NCBI GenBank assembly: GCA_003427395.1
Contig: BFEA01000284.1
Coordinates: forward strand, 1,588,331 to 1,615,709
From: Chara braunii
Taxonomy: Eukaryota; Streptophyta; Charophyceae; Charales; Characeae
Direction: 5' to 3'
Length of the DNA stretch: 27,379 nt
Positions 18,529 to 27,379 of this stretch are shown piece by piece (positions within the stretch are counted from its first letter, which is position 1; every line of letters starts with the position of its first letter). A program made the translations under genes and the position numbers. The notes beneath the pieces were generated by a model, which had not been told where the DNA came from, did no database searches, and saw nothing but the letters and a program-made list of their open reading frames with translations.

Positions 18529-19486
18529 TGAAACGGTATTCACTTGTTAGCAGTAGCGAGTGCAGATCCCAGGGCTCGATCCCTAGTTCTTACCTTACCT
18601 GTGTACACTACCTGTGTCGGCCCCGAGAGTTGAACCCGTGACCTGTGTATTTGTAACAGTTGGTAGACTGTCGTGGGGTCCGTAGGTTGTAGGGGTTCGA
18701 TCTGTAGAGCTNTCGAATAGAGGTCTTAGTGAGTTCTGGAAGTCGTAGNTGTAGGAGTCCTGAAAGGTCAAGGTCGTAGCTGCTACAGTCCTGAAGGGTC
18801 AAGGTCGTAGCGGCTACAGTGACGAAGGGCCAAGACTACAGACTTCCGGAAGCTCCGGAAGTGGCCCTTCACACGTTGCTCACAGTAGTCCAGAGGCAAG
18901 TGGGCAAGTGGTGGAGTCCACCCGTGCTGAGTCAGCGGTACCCAGTCCCAGTCAGTCCTAGTCCAGTCAAGCAAGTACCGTATGGGACTGTGTGCACCAC
19001 GGGCATGGGAAAGGGGCAGACCAACGAGTTACAGAAGTATAAATCAAGAGGCAGCGCCCAGCCATTCATTCATTCCTGCGTAAGCCATGCGGAAGCACTG
19101 CCACAGCGGCTTGTGCGAGGTGGTCTGCAGTATGTCCGAAGACGAAGTGGGCCTAAGGAGAGCTTAGCCATAGCGATAGAGGTAGGAGCGGCCATAGCCG
19201 CCATAGCTGGAAGAAGAGTGTAGCGTGTGTGCATGTGTACAGTGTGTCACGTGTGGGATATCCAGTNTGATCTTGAGTTGAGTGTGTGTGAACAGGGGAG
19301 TGGAGTACAGTGACGAACAAAGGGTTGTACCGGCGTTGTTGCGCCATAGCCATCTGAAGTGAGCTTGTATCTGAACTGTGTTCTTGGTTACCATATCTCT
19401 GAGTTTTGAGTGGGCGCTTGTCACCAGTTTGCTGCGCTACCTGTTTACATGCATGTGAAGTGTGAAAGAAAGCGAGTCTGATTGCA
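18529..19486 (+). mobile_element. Solo LTR of family 2 (958 bp), nested in family 1 LTR
   Basis: Begins TGAAACGGTATTCAC and ends GATTGCA, with TG...CA termini and direct GCAT copies on each side (18525-18528 and 19487-19490). Removing it restores the family 1 sequence GGCATTGTACTTTCTC. A second copy starts at 26566. Shared blocks include CAGATCCCAGGGCTCG, GGGACTGTGTGCACCA, AGAAGTATAAATCAAGAGGC, CCAGCCATTCATTCATTCCT and GACGAAGTGGGC. No internal coding region flanks it, so it is a solo LTR left by LTR-LTR recombination. It contains three ambiguous bases. Open frames inside are incidental. Confidence 0.9.
19038..19044 (+). promoter_or_regulatory. TATA box of family 2 LTR
   Basis: TATAAAT lies in a block conserved in both LTR copies (the other at 27034). 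The conserved CCAGCCATTCATTCATTCCT about 16-20 bp downstream would be near the transcription start. Confidence 0.65.
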
Positions 19487-19538
19487 GCATTGTACTTTCT
19501 CTTGAATGTGTACTTCGAAATTGGCCAAGATCATAACA
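19487..19538 (+). mobile_element. LTR of family 1, copy B, right part
   Basis: GCATTGTACTTTCTC through CGAAATTGGCCAAGATCATAACA matches 1469-1523 of copy A and ends at the same CA. The next bases differ from those after copy A, confirming the family 1 right border. Confidence 0.85.
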
Positions 19539-20472
19539 AGCCATGAGACCTGAATTCGACTCTACGCCATATATAGTTGGCCTGCTACTGTCCTGCTATA
19601 AGCCCCACGACTGACCCTTACTTGGCGAGGAGACCCATGCTAGTTATCTGCAGGGTCTTTTCAGATTACCCGCAGGGGTTTTCGATTCACGTGGAAGGGC
19701 TCTTTGCTTGCTCTCCCACTGTCTCTCTCTCTATCTCTCTCACGTGCATACACACATCACGACCGCTTCCTTTTTTTTTCTTTTTTTCTTTTTTTCGCGC
19801 ACCTGCGATCAGCGCACCACACCGCATGGCGCACCGCACACTTGCGCCACAGGTATGATTACTTGCCTTGGGAGGATATACCACCCCTCACCCCTGCCTA
19901 GGTTAGCCTCAGCTCATATGCTGGCAGACAGTCCCAACTACCCCTTCTATGGTGCTCCTGATGTGGGGGGAAACCCCAGTGTCAGTGCCACACGGCTCTG
20001 GCCCCCAGGAGACCCCGGGGGGTAAAGGCCCAAGTTAATCGATGATTTGGGTCGGTGGTCAGATGACCAATCCCAGGCGCCGGGTGGTTTCCTGGTTGCC
20101 TCATGGGAACTATCCAGCAGAGACTGTCAATCCGAAGTTGTGCTAATCCCTGCCACTTCTACTCCGGTGAGCTCTGAGCGGGCCTCTTCCAGCTGGTTCG
20201 TGCTCTGTGTCTCCCGGATGGCCCACCTCCAAACGCACTTAAGCTGGTTACCAAAAAGCTGACCCAGTTTACCATCACCTAAAGAGTCCTTCGGAACCTT
20301 CATTTTTCCAATTTTCTAGTTTTTCCCTCGATAGAATCAGCACTCAATCTATGCGCAGGGTTTTGTTCAGAATTCTTTTCCAAAAGTGCTAAGAATGGCT
20401 GACTTTGTCAAGTTGTCACACCAACTTGAGTGCTGCTCTAGCATTGCCTTGGGAGGTTAGACATGCTCTTCG
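19539..20472. other. Gene-free or unrecognised
   Basis: Pyrimidine-rich at 19720-19800, then GC-richer mixed sequence. Open frames here lack recognisable motifs. Confidence 0.4.
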
Positions 20473-20667
20473 GGAACACAGACCTGGCAGGCATAGAGAA
20501 GCATAGCTCGTTAAGAGTAGCAAGCAGACAGCTGTTTCCACTTCAGTTCTCATTCCATGGGCCTAATGAAGGAAGGAGCTGAGCAGCACCAACTTTAGCC
20601 TCCGCACGTACGGAAGCTGGGCGCAGCCATAGACAGTAATCTCCGGGTATACTGCACCCGACACCGC
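20473..20667 (+). repeat. Dispersed repeat, copy 1
   Basis: Matches 23199-23386 with moderate divergence. Shared order: GAAGCATAGCT, GCAAGCAG, TTTCCACTTCAGTTCTCATT, a GCAGCAC-AACT block, then GGGTATAC. It is probably a piece of an unidentified mobile element. Confidence 0.8.
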
Positions 20668-21465
20668 TTCTAAGCCATGTTTGACAACGACGCAGCCAGA
20701 GAAGCCATAGCTGCGTTTGGCAACAACACAGCTCACACAATCATCTCACCACAGAAGAGCCTTTAGTGGCATCCGAGAGTTTGTCTCGTGCATTCTTGGT
20801 GTTGTCCAGCGTCCTGCTACATCATTCCTTCCACACCACCCATAGTGTCGCTCTGCGGATCAATCCAAACCAGGTCCTTTCCGACCTACTTAAGTGTGGT
20901 GGGATGTTAGTCCATAGAAGAAGTTGGATTGGGTGTTCAGGGGGAACGTGGAGGTGAATAGGTGGTCCCGTAGTTCTGATGCTCTATCCCAGTAGCCTGC
21001 AGCCTCCTTGTTGCATTTAATTCAGCAGTGTATTAAGTCTTCCTGTTCCAGGTCTGAACATACCATACAGATATCCAAGCAGTTCGAGTCGTTCGGTCGT
21101 TTTTCCTTCTGACATGCAGCCAGTACTTGACGAGCAGAGCGGCAGGTAATAAGCCATTAAAGACTTCGGATTTTGGTTGGGCATTTTCTTTTCCTTTTTT
21201 TTCCCCAAACACACAGGTCCTTATGGCCCTGCCTCCATATCCATTCCGGGGAGTATCAGTCTGGTTCCTATTACACCGGCATGTCAGATATACAACAGCA
21301 ACTCCCTCATGCTTCCTTCCGTTTGGCCGAAGGACCCCTGAGCAGCATTGATTGCTCCAGTTGCCCGGAGGATTGACTATCAGCTTGCCTTCCCTCTACT
21401 TTTCCTCTCAGGTCTGTTGTACCAGACCTGCCAGATTTGACGTGAAGCCGAGAAAGGACTAATAA
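20668..21465. other. Gene-free or unrecognised; may include the upstream end of the pol relic
   Basis: No clear coding signal. Sequence just before 21466 may derive from the N-terminal RT region, but I cannot align it convincingly. Confidence 0.35.
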
Positions 21466-22410
21466 GAGATGTGGAGCAGCTATCACCAGATCGAAGTGGA
21501 GCCCACAAGACCATTCATGACTACTCGGGTCGTACGAGTTCAACATAATCTCGTTTGGCCTGACAAACACATCTCCGACTTTTCAGCAGCCATGGACGAC
21601 TTGGTCAAAGGCTACCGTAAATATATTTGTGGTGGTATGCCTCGATGACATCCTCATATTCAGCAGATCTATGAGGTGGTCAGCAGTCACAAAAATTACG
21701 ACTTTGAATTGAAGAACAAAAAGGGTCAACACAAGGTGGCTCGCGCACTGTCTTGCAGACAAGATTGTTTTTGGAACTATCCTATGCCAGATGAGCGTGT
21801 GATAGCATATGATGCCGACCTATCTATAGCAAAGTACTTGTAGACCTCGAGAGCGAAGGGTTGCAGCGGACGTTCACCAATTACATATACGAGGACAGTG
21901 TCATGATGCACAGGGGCACTTTGGCGTCAGGAAGATACACATATGGTTAGTGCAATCCTTCTACTGGCCAACGATGCAGAACAACGTGCTGGCGTACATG
22001 ACGAGCCATGCTATCCGCCAGAGGTCCAAGCGCCAGATGCAGAGGTCGTATGGAATCCTAAAGCCACTCCCTATTCCGAACAGACCAGGGAACATAAACT
22101 CGGCTGCTGAGAATCGACAATTTCAGCAAGTTTTCAAGGTAAGGTCTGAAGGGAGAAAATGCATCAACAAAGGAGACTGCCAAACTTTTTGCAGAACACT
22201 GGGCATTTGAGTTTGGTTGCCCTGCAAATCTAGCGAGTGACAAGGGGACAACCGCTTCATCAGTGAGCCCTGGCAGAACCGGACGCAGTTCGCCGACGCA
22301 GCTGAACATGAGTCCAGCAGATCACCCTGAGACTGACGGTCTAAAGGAGAGGAGGATGAATAACACTGCACAGCAAGTCCAACATCTGATCCAGCCCAAT
22401 AACTTAAGAC
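21466..22410 (+). pseudogene. Ty3/gypsy pol relic with internal deletion
   Basis: RT motifs: EMWSSYHQIEV (21466-21498; the usual motif A Asp reads Glu), then after a frameshift YEFNIISFGLTNTSPTFQ and FVVVCLDDILIFS (CLDD at 21638-21649). The remaining RT and most of RNase H are gone; only a tail like the RNase H end (KKGQHKVARALSCRQD, about 21718-21765) remains. Integrase follows: HDAQGHFGVRKIH (from 21902) and SFYWPTMQNN. The zinc-binding Cys pair is changed (TSHAIRQRSK), followed by LKPLPIPNR. The core keeps ASDKGT (Asp codon 22239-22241) and LKERRMN (Glu 22347-22349), still 35 residues apart. Several stops interrupt it. The sequence differs from the 6-12 kb chromovirus, so it is a separate, older element. 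Confidence 0.8.
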
Positions 22411-22704
22411 CGGGATAGCATTTAACCAAGGTGGCAAGCATACATCTCAGTTTCGTACATCCTGCTGCGGTGAGAACACCCTAATAGTTGTAGCACGGTT
22501 GGAAACCGCGTATGTCGGCTGACAAACCTGCAGCCCAAGTATCCTTCTGGAATGCTGGAGTTACCATTCAGCTTGCAGGTGATCAGACGTCTACAACGGG
22601 CTGAGCACGTAATGTCAAAAGAGGCCAGTGAGCACCATCATCCTTCTATCTATACTAAAAAGTAGTTCTTGTTTGCGTTTAGGGTTTAGGTGAATTTGAA
22701 ACGA
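22411..22704. other. Gene-free; short telomere-like string
   Basis: TTTAGGGTTTAGG at about 22678-22690 resembles one and a half plant-type telomere repeats. No other feature seen. Confidence 0.4.
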
Positions 22705-22836
22705 AAGAAGGCATACATAAGTGGTGTGGGCCTTGGGGGCGGAACTCCACGTCATTGGCAATGACAGCAATGGAAGGCATACATAAGTGGTGTGGGCCTT
22801 GGGGGCGGTACTCCACGTCATTGGCGATGACAGCAA
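22705..22836 (+). repeat. 66-bp tandem duplication
   Basis: Copies 22705-22770 and 22771-22836 differ at about three positions. Each contains GGCATACATAAGTGGTGTGG and CCACGTCATTGGC. High identity indicates a recent event. Confidence 0.95.
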
Positions 22837-22881
22837 GGGACGATCACCTCATCAACATTCCTCCCCACCTGAGGACATCCC

Positions 22882-23127
22882 GTGCTCCACGCACCAAAGC
22901 AGGTGCCCTACATTCCATCCAAGGCTCCAAACTCGCAGGCAGCAGAAGCTAAGTTGTGTTTCTCGGCAAAGCTTCAAACTTTGGCCATGGCAGACTCTTT
23001 CTCAGTGGAAGTAGCATTCTCAAGGGACTTCAAACTCGCAGAGAGGCTGTTGGGACACCGGGATTTTGAACAAGGGATCTTCCTCAACTACTGCGGTCTT
23101 CGCTGGCTATGGTTTTGCTGCCTATGA
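22882..23127 (+). CDS. Hypothetical small ORF, unidentified
   Basis: An 81-codon frame whose first ATG is internal (about 22990). The stretch around MADSFSVEVAFSRDFKLAER is balanced and helix-compatible and looks more protein-like than most frames here. It ends with aromatic and Cys residues, CGLRWLWFCCL. I do not recognise a family and there is no second copy in the window. It could be an exon, a relic or chance. Confidence 0.2.
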   Translation: MLHAPKQVPYIPSKAPNSQAAEAKLCFSAKLQTLAMADSFSVEVAFSRDFKLAERLLGHRDFEQGIFLNYCGLRWLWFCCL

Positions 23128-23198
23128 CATTCAAACCTGGGACCTGTAAATCGGTTCTCCATTACTCAAATCAGACAAGGGAATCTAGGTTCCTTCCA

Positions 23199-23386
23199 GG
23201 GGACAGACTTGGTAGGCCTCAAGAAGCATAGCTGGTCAAAAGTGGCAAGCAGGCACTCATTTCCACTTCAGTTCTCATTCATTCATAAGGTTAAAGCAAG
23301 AAGCTAAGCAGCACTAACTCTAGAACGAGCTAGTAGGGACGTTTGATGCAGGCAAAGACAGTGAGATATCTGGGTATACCGCCTCG
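23199..23386 (+). repeat. Dispersed repeat, copy 2
   Basis: Partner of 20473-20667, same orientation, about 2.7 kb downstream. Confidence 0.8.
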
Positions 23387-23634
23387 TTTTTCATTGTCTG
23401 GTGCATGGTCGCCAGGGCGGGTGGGCACCCAGGTGTACATAACTAATTGTCAGTTTCATTGTGTTCTGGTGGGTATAATCAATTTCAGTTCGTTGTGGAG
23501 TTCCCAATCAATCGTGAGAGGTTTCCAATCAAGTTTGCACATGCTGGAATTGACTGATGTTTGTCAAGTTCCTAATAAACAGCAACGTGGATAGAGAAAG
23601 TAAGATCCGCCCGCATTTATTGGAAGTGACATCG

Positions 23635-23636
<2 letters not shown>
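23387..23636. other. Gene-free or unrecognised
   Basis: Mixed sequence with no supported feature. Confidence 0.4.

Positions 23637-23674
<38 letters not shown>
23637..23674. repeat. Microsatellite (AC)19
   Basis: Uninterrupted AC dinucleotide run of 38 bases. Confidence 0.98.
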
Positions 23675-23676
<2 letters not shown>

Positions 23677-23714
23677 GGCACAAACCAGAGAAAGGAAAAA
23701 CAGCTGTAGGTGTC

Positions 23715-23748
23715 AGCAGCCCACAAGTGCCGACCCTTGTGGGCTGCT
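23715..23748. other. Perfect 13-bp hairpin, 8-nt loop
   Basis: AGCAGCCCACAAG (23715-23727) and CTTGTGGGCTGCT (23736-23748) are exact reverse complements around TGCCGACC. Confidence 0.85.
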
Positions 23749-23976
23749 TCTCCTAATTCTGTTTTTCCTTCTGTGTTTGTCCTGTAGATTCTCACCACAA
23801 CAGCCCCTGTTCCACCCATATGAGTAGATCCAAAATCGAATCAGGTTTACCTCTATTGCAGACAATGAAGTGAACTTAGATGAGCGAGTCCACCTATGAA
23901 AAAGTTTCTACCTCTAATATAGCAAGCAACATGAAACACAATAGATCCGTTATATCCCCTTCTTATCTATCTTTAT

Positions 23977-24610
23977 TTGGCTTTGTTTGGGGTACCCCTT
24001 TTATTTGCTCTTGCAGCTCCCTTTTTACTGTGCCTCTCACGTACAACACTTGCCACATTGATCATCGTTGAGCCCAAGCTGACACGGAACACTGGCCAGA
24101 CTGGGCAGAAGGTCAGAAGGCGAATCAAAGCGAACCCAGAGAAGGAGCAGGAAATCGCAGGGGTAATCCACACACGGTTCAGGGAAAGTGGGCAAGATAG
24201 AGAGGGGACGGTCCTAATCAAGCGGAAGATCGGAGCCTTGGGGGGAGACACCACAGCCACACTGCTGTAAACTGCACTCCATGGACAATCAGCCATACCC
24301 AACTAGCATCAGCCTCACATAAGGATAACGATTGACACTTGAGAGCAGATACTTATTTTTGTTCCTTTGCTGAATTACTGAAGTTGCTGCAGAGGGCAGA
24401 CACCTCTCCTTCTTTTGGTAGCTTTTCTCGTCCAGTTGATTATTTTGTTTATGGGAAGTGACCCTATGCATGGGACGCTGGACCCAGTTTCCAGCACAAG
24501 ACGAAGCTGCCAGTGCTCTGTGTTCTTTGTGGGGGATTCCCAGCCTCCAATTGTTTGAATTAATAAAATTGCAAACTTTCAAGTTTTCACCCAAAAAAAA
24601 AAAAAAAAAA
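23977..24610 (+). mobile_element. Poly(A)-ended segment, likely retrocopy of a transcript or non-LTR element end
   Basis: An AATAAA signal at 24562-24567 is followed 25 bases later by A18 (24593-24610), the layout of a reverse-transcribed polyadenylated RNA. Upstream lies an open frame ending at TAA about 24268-24270 (93 codons before the stop). It has a hydrophobic start and a basic middle with GQKVRRRIKANPEKEQEIAG; no family recognised. About 290 bases of 3'-UTR-like sequence separate its stop from AATAAA. A TTGCTCTTGCAG at about 24006-24017 looks like a splice acceptor, so the left part may be intronic or fortuitous. The left border is uncertain and I found no target-site duplication. Confidence 0.45.
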
Positions 24611-24799
24611 CCAGCAGCAGGAGAAGCAGAGTCAGCAGTTTAGATCTTGAACACTGTAAAAGGTCAGAAAGCACCCAGATTAATAGTTGGTGTCATAGCC
24701 ACACACAAACATGCACAGACATGCACAGGCATGCAGAGAGTGCAAAGTCAGAACTCCACCCTCAGTTCTTTTTTATTTCGTCTCTCCTTCCCCGCCCTC

Positions 24800-25192
24800 C
24801 CCCCCAACTTTGTCAGAAAGAAGTAAAATTTTGTCGGCGGCGTGCAGGACATGGTCAACAGCATTCCCCCAGTTCATCAGCACGGTCTCTGAATCTGCGC
24901 TATCACTCCGCACAGGTGAAACTGCTCCTGCCTGTCAAGAGGCATTCTCCAGATCCGTACCAAATCTCTCATCCCAGTTCATCAGAACTCTAGCACGGAT
25001 ATCGTACGAATTCCACCAGCAAACTACCCAATGGATCTTGCAATGACATGCTGTCCTTCTCCAACTATCACTTGGCCCCCAGACGATCACGCATTCCTGC
25101 CCCTAGATTTCCCTAATGAGAACCAGTGATATCCTTATCCAGAACCAAGAAGCCAGCTGACCAATGTCTGCATCATAAACTGACCCCAGACA
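24800..25192 (+). repeat. Tandem duplication (about 420 bp), copy 1
   Basis: Matches 25215-25640. Shared blocks include GTCTCYGARTCTGCGCTA, ACAGGTGAAACTGCTCC, GCAATGACATG, CCTTCTCCAACTATCAC and ATATCCTTRTCCAGAACCAAG. On the minus strand both copies can be read as related peptides (ADSETVLM-WGN and YDI-A-VLM), so the unit may derive from a minus-strand coding sequence. Confidence 0.85.
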
Positions 25193-25193
25193 T

Positions 25194-25214
25194 CCCCCCC
25201 CCCCCCCCCCCCCC
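25194..25214 (+). repeat. Homopolymer C21
   Basis: Twenty-one consecutive C between the two copies of the duplication. Its true length is likely uncertain for sequencing reasons. Confidence 0.95.
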
Positions 25215-25640
25215 TCTTCAACCCCAAATGTTGCCAGGAAGGAGCGAAATCTCGCCATTGATGCATAGAACATGGTGGTCAATCACATTGCCCCAATCCA
25301 TCAGCACAGTCTCCGAGTCTGCGCTAACACTCCACACAGGTGAAACTGCTCCCATCTGCCTGTCAAGACATGTTCTCCAGATGCGCACTAAATCTATCAT
25401 CACAGTACATCAGAACTTTAGCAAGGATATCATAACTCCACCAGTCAGAAAAACACCCGTAAACTACCGACTCATTCCTGCAATGACATGTTATCCTTCT
25501 CCAACTATCACTGTGCCCCTTCAGACAATCATGCATTCCTGTCCCTATATATTCCTGATGAAGAGTTAGCATCCATGATATCCTTGTCCAGAACCAAGCA
25601 GCCAGCTGACAAATCTCCACATCATGAGTTGAGACCAGAC
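25215..25640 (+). repeat. Tandem duplication (about 420 bp), copy 2
   Basis: Partner of 24800-25192, separated from it by C21. Divergence is substantial and includes indels, so the event is not recent. Confidence 0.85.
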
Positions 25641-25971
25641 AACATATATGCATACTCGTATGAAGTGATGCAAGGATGAAACACATGAACACATACACAT
25701 GCATTTTAAACCAGAGGGGGCGGGGCGAGGGTCACAGCGACTCCTTGTATTTGCGATCTGTTGCTGCATGAAACTTGTATGGGAAGACAGAGAGTTTGAT
25801 ACTGCGGGTGTGATTTGCACAGTTTACCTGTTTTCTGAGTGCCTTCGGCAGTACACTTGGCACCAGATGAGGAGTTCAAGCTGTGGATTTGTGCGGCTGC
25901 CTGGTGTCGTGGTAGACGGTAGCAGTGAGATATTCCTCTTGTGTGCAGCCAGCGTGGTGTGTGTCGGTAGG

Positions 25972-26330
25972 GGTCATTCAATTCCTCTCTTTTTGCAGAG
26001 CAAGTGCGCATCAAGCGGATTGCTGTGCGTGCATTTCTAACTCGACGGCACAGACATGGAGACTCCTGCACCTTTGTAAAGGTGTTTCAACCTTGTTTGT
26101 CTTTTTGTCCAACATAGATCCTCTGCGAATCACATTCATAGGGTCTTTCAATTCCTGTTTTTCAATGCGGTGCATCAATTGCACATCAAGCGGATTGTTG
26201 TGTGAGCATTTCTCACTTGACCCCACAGACATGGAGAATCTTACATTTTGGAAATGGCGTTTCAACCTTGTCTGTCTTTGGGAATCATATTTGTAACAGA
26301 TCTAACAAAGATCCTTTGTGGATCAAGTTG
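25972..26330 (+). repeat. Tandem duplication, period about 175 bp
   Basis: Copies about 25972-26143 and 26144-26330 share TTCAATTCCT, CATCAAGCGGATTG, ACAGACATGGAGA, GTTTCAACCTTG and an AGATCCT...GATCA end. They are diverged, with small indels. Confidence 0.85.
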
Positions 26331-26565
26331 GTAACAGATCCACCATAAGAGAAGTGACAGTATCGCAATGAAAACAACAGCCACAAGGCAATGTCCTCGC
26401 AGATCACAAGCAAAGTAATTCACAACATAGAAAATTACGGAAACGGTGGAGCATAATTTCCAATTCATAAAGAAACAAAATGAGACCAACGGCACAACTT
26501 GCCACACGATAGTAGGTGCCCATACCGATTATGGAAAGCTCCAAACGCTAGCTCTTTGCCAAACG
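26331..26565. other. Gene-free spacer
   Basis: No supported feature. Confidence 0.4.
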
Positions 26566-27379
26566 TGAAACGGTATTCACCAATTCGTGGTAGCTGAGGC
26601 AGATCCCAGGGCTCGGTCCCTAGTTCCCCAACTTACCTGTGTACAATACCTGCGTCAACTCGAAGAGTTGAACCTGNGACCTGTNGAACCGCCAGTGGTA
26701 GGTAGGTCTGTCGTAGGTCTATAGGTAGCCAGGATTCGATCCGTAGACCTGTAGATTAGAAGGCTAGCTGCAGTCCTTCTAGAAGGTTGGCAAGTGGTGA
26801 AGTGGTGCGGGCAAGTGGGCAAGTGGTGTGACTAAAGCAAGCCCATGTTGGAGACGAGGACAAGTGGCAAGGGCAAGTAGTAGGACCCCAGTGCAACTGC
26901 ACTGCGTCGTAGGGTAGTCGCCATGCAGTCATGGGAGAGTCTAGAAAGTACCAGTCCGGTCCAGCAAGTACCACGGGGGGGACTGTGTGCACCATGGGCC
27001 AGGGATACAGGGCAGACCAACGCAGCGCAGAAGTATAAATCAAGAGGCTGCGTCCAGCCATTCATTCATTCCTGCGGATGCCATGCGGAAGCGCTACCTT
27101 AGCAGCTTGTGCGAGGAGGTCTGCAGTGTGCCCGAAGACGAAGTGGGCAGAGAAGTGTAGTGTAGCGATAGGTAGTGGCAGCTAGCGCTGCCATACCTGT
27201 AGCATAGTGTGTGTGTGTGTTGCGTATGATACTGAGTGTTGCGTGTGGGACATCCAGGGTGATCCAGAGTGCGAACAGTGAGTTGTGTGGGCGCCCAGTC
27301 GCCATAGCCAGTTGAAGAGAACTCGTATCTGGTTACGATATCTTAAGTACTGTCAGGGTGCATGTCGCCAGTTGCTGTA
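26566..27379 (+). mobile_element. LTR of family 2, second copy, cut by window end
   Basis: Starts TGAAACGGTATTCAC, exactly as the solo LTR at 18529, and is similar along its whole length up to CGCCAGTT near the end (matching about 19425 of the first copy). About 50 bases to the expected end lie beyond the window. Whether this is a solo LTR or the 5' LTR of a full element cannot be decided here. The two copies are about 8 kb apart in the same orientation, but the first has its own target duplication, so they are not a pair. Contains two ambiguous bases. Confidence 0.88.
27034..27040 (+). promoter_or_regulatory. TATA box of family 2 LTR, second copy
   Basis: TATAAAT in the conserved AGAAGTATAAATCAAGAGGC block, as at 19038. 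Confidence 0.65.

Noticed and set aside
22647-22666. Possible Helitron 5' end (TCTATACTAAAAAG)
   Set aside because: No convincing 3' hairpin followed by CTRR in the following kilobases and no Rep/helicase coding.
23637-23674. AC repeat as part of a CRISPR-like or regulatory array
   Set aside because: A plain dinucleotide microsatellite with no spacers.
26756-27061. Minus-strand frames near the right end
   Set aside because: They lie inside the family 2 LTR, and the homologous copy at 18.5-19.5 kb does not preserve them as one frame.
18529-27379. Family 2 LTRs as the two ends of one 8.8-kb element
   Set aside because: The left copy has its own GCAT target duplication and is embedded in a family 1 LTR, so it is a separate solo LTR.

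Overview
The window is eukaryotic, repeat-dominated DNA with no intact conserved host gene that I can recognise. It holds Ty3/gypsy polyprotein relics with a chromodomain, at least three LTR families (one nested in another), microsatellites, a poly(A)-tailed retrocopy-like end and scattered single N bases. This fits a large transposon-rich genome, most likely of the green lineage. A charophyte-type alga is my guess from the general look of the repeats; nothing in the window proves it.

Region by region: 1-724 holds two short open frames with acidic or basic low-complexity composition and a CA/GA microsatellite. 1117-1523 is an LTR (family 1) carrying a dense GTCCGG array and a polypyrimidine tract. 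1524-6082 is gene-free, strongly C-rich on the + strand and full of decayed short repeats; its outer part (1627 to 5746) is bounded by a perfect 17-bp inverted repeat. 6083-12875 is a decayed Ty3/gypsy chromovirus: gag with zinc knuckle, a tandemly duplicated protease segment, reverse transcriptase, RNase H, integrase, GPY/F module, chromodomain, a 53-bp minisatellite and a polypurine tract, followed by an LTR-like start at 12876. 13353-13440 is a scrap of another gag, and 13648-14508 a broken coding region of unknown family.

From 14.5 to 27.4 kb there are no intact genes. The main items are a 95-bp inverted-repeat unit (15063-15157), a solo LTR of family 2 (18529-19486) inserted into a family 1 LTR with a GCAT target duplication, a second copy of the family 2 LTR running off the window end (26566-27379), a deleted Ty3/gypsy pol relic (21466-22410), a dispersed repeat pair (20473 and 23199), a poly(A)-ended segment (to 24610), and several local tandem duplications (periods 66, 71, about 175 and about 420 bp).

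The elements do not work together as a pathway. The window reads as layered retroelement insertions followed by local tandem duplication and decay. The more unusual points are the duplicated retropepsin segment, the minisatellite between chromodomain and polypurine tract, the TTAAACCACCA inverted-repeat family, and the unidentified pseudogene at 13.6-14.5 kb.
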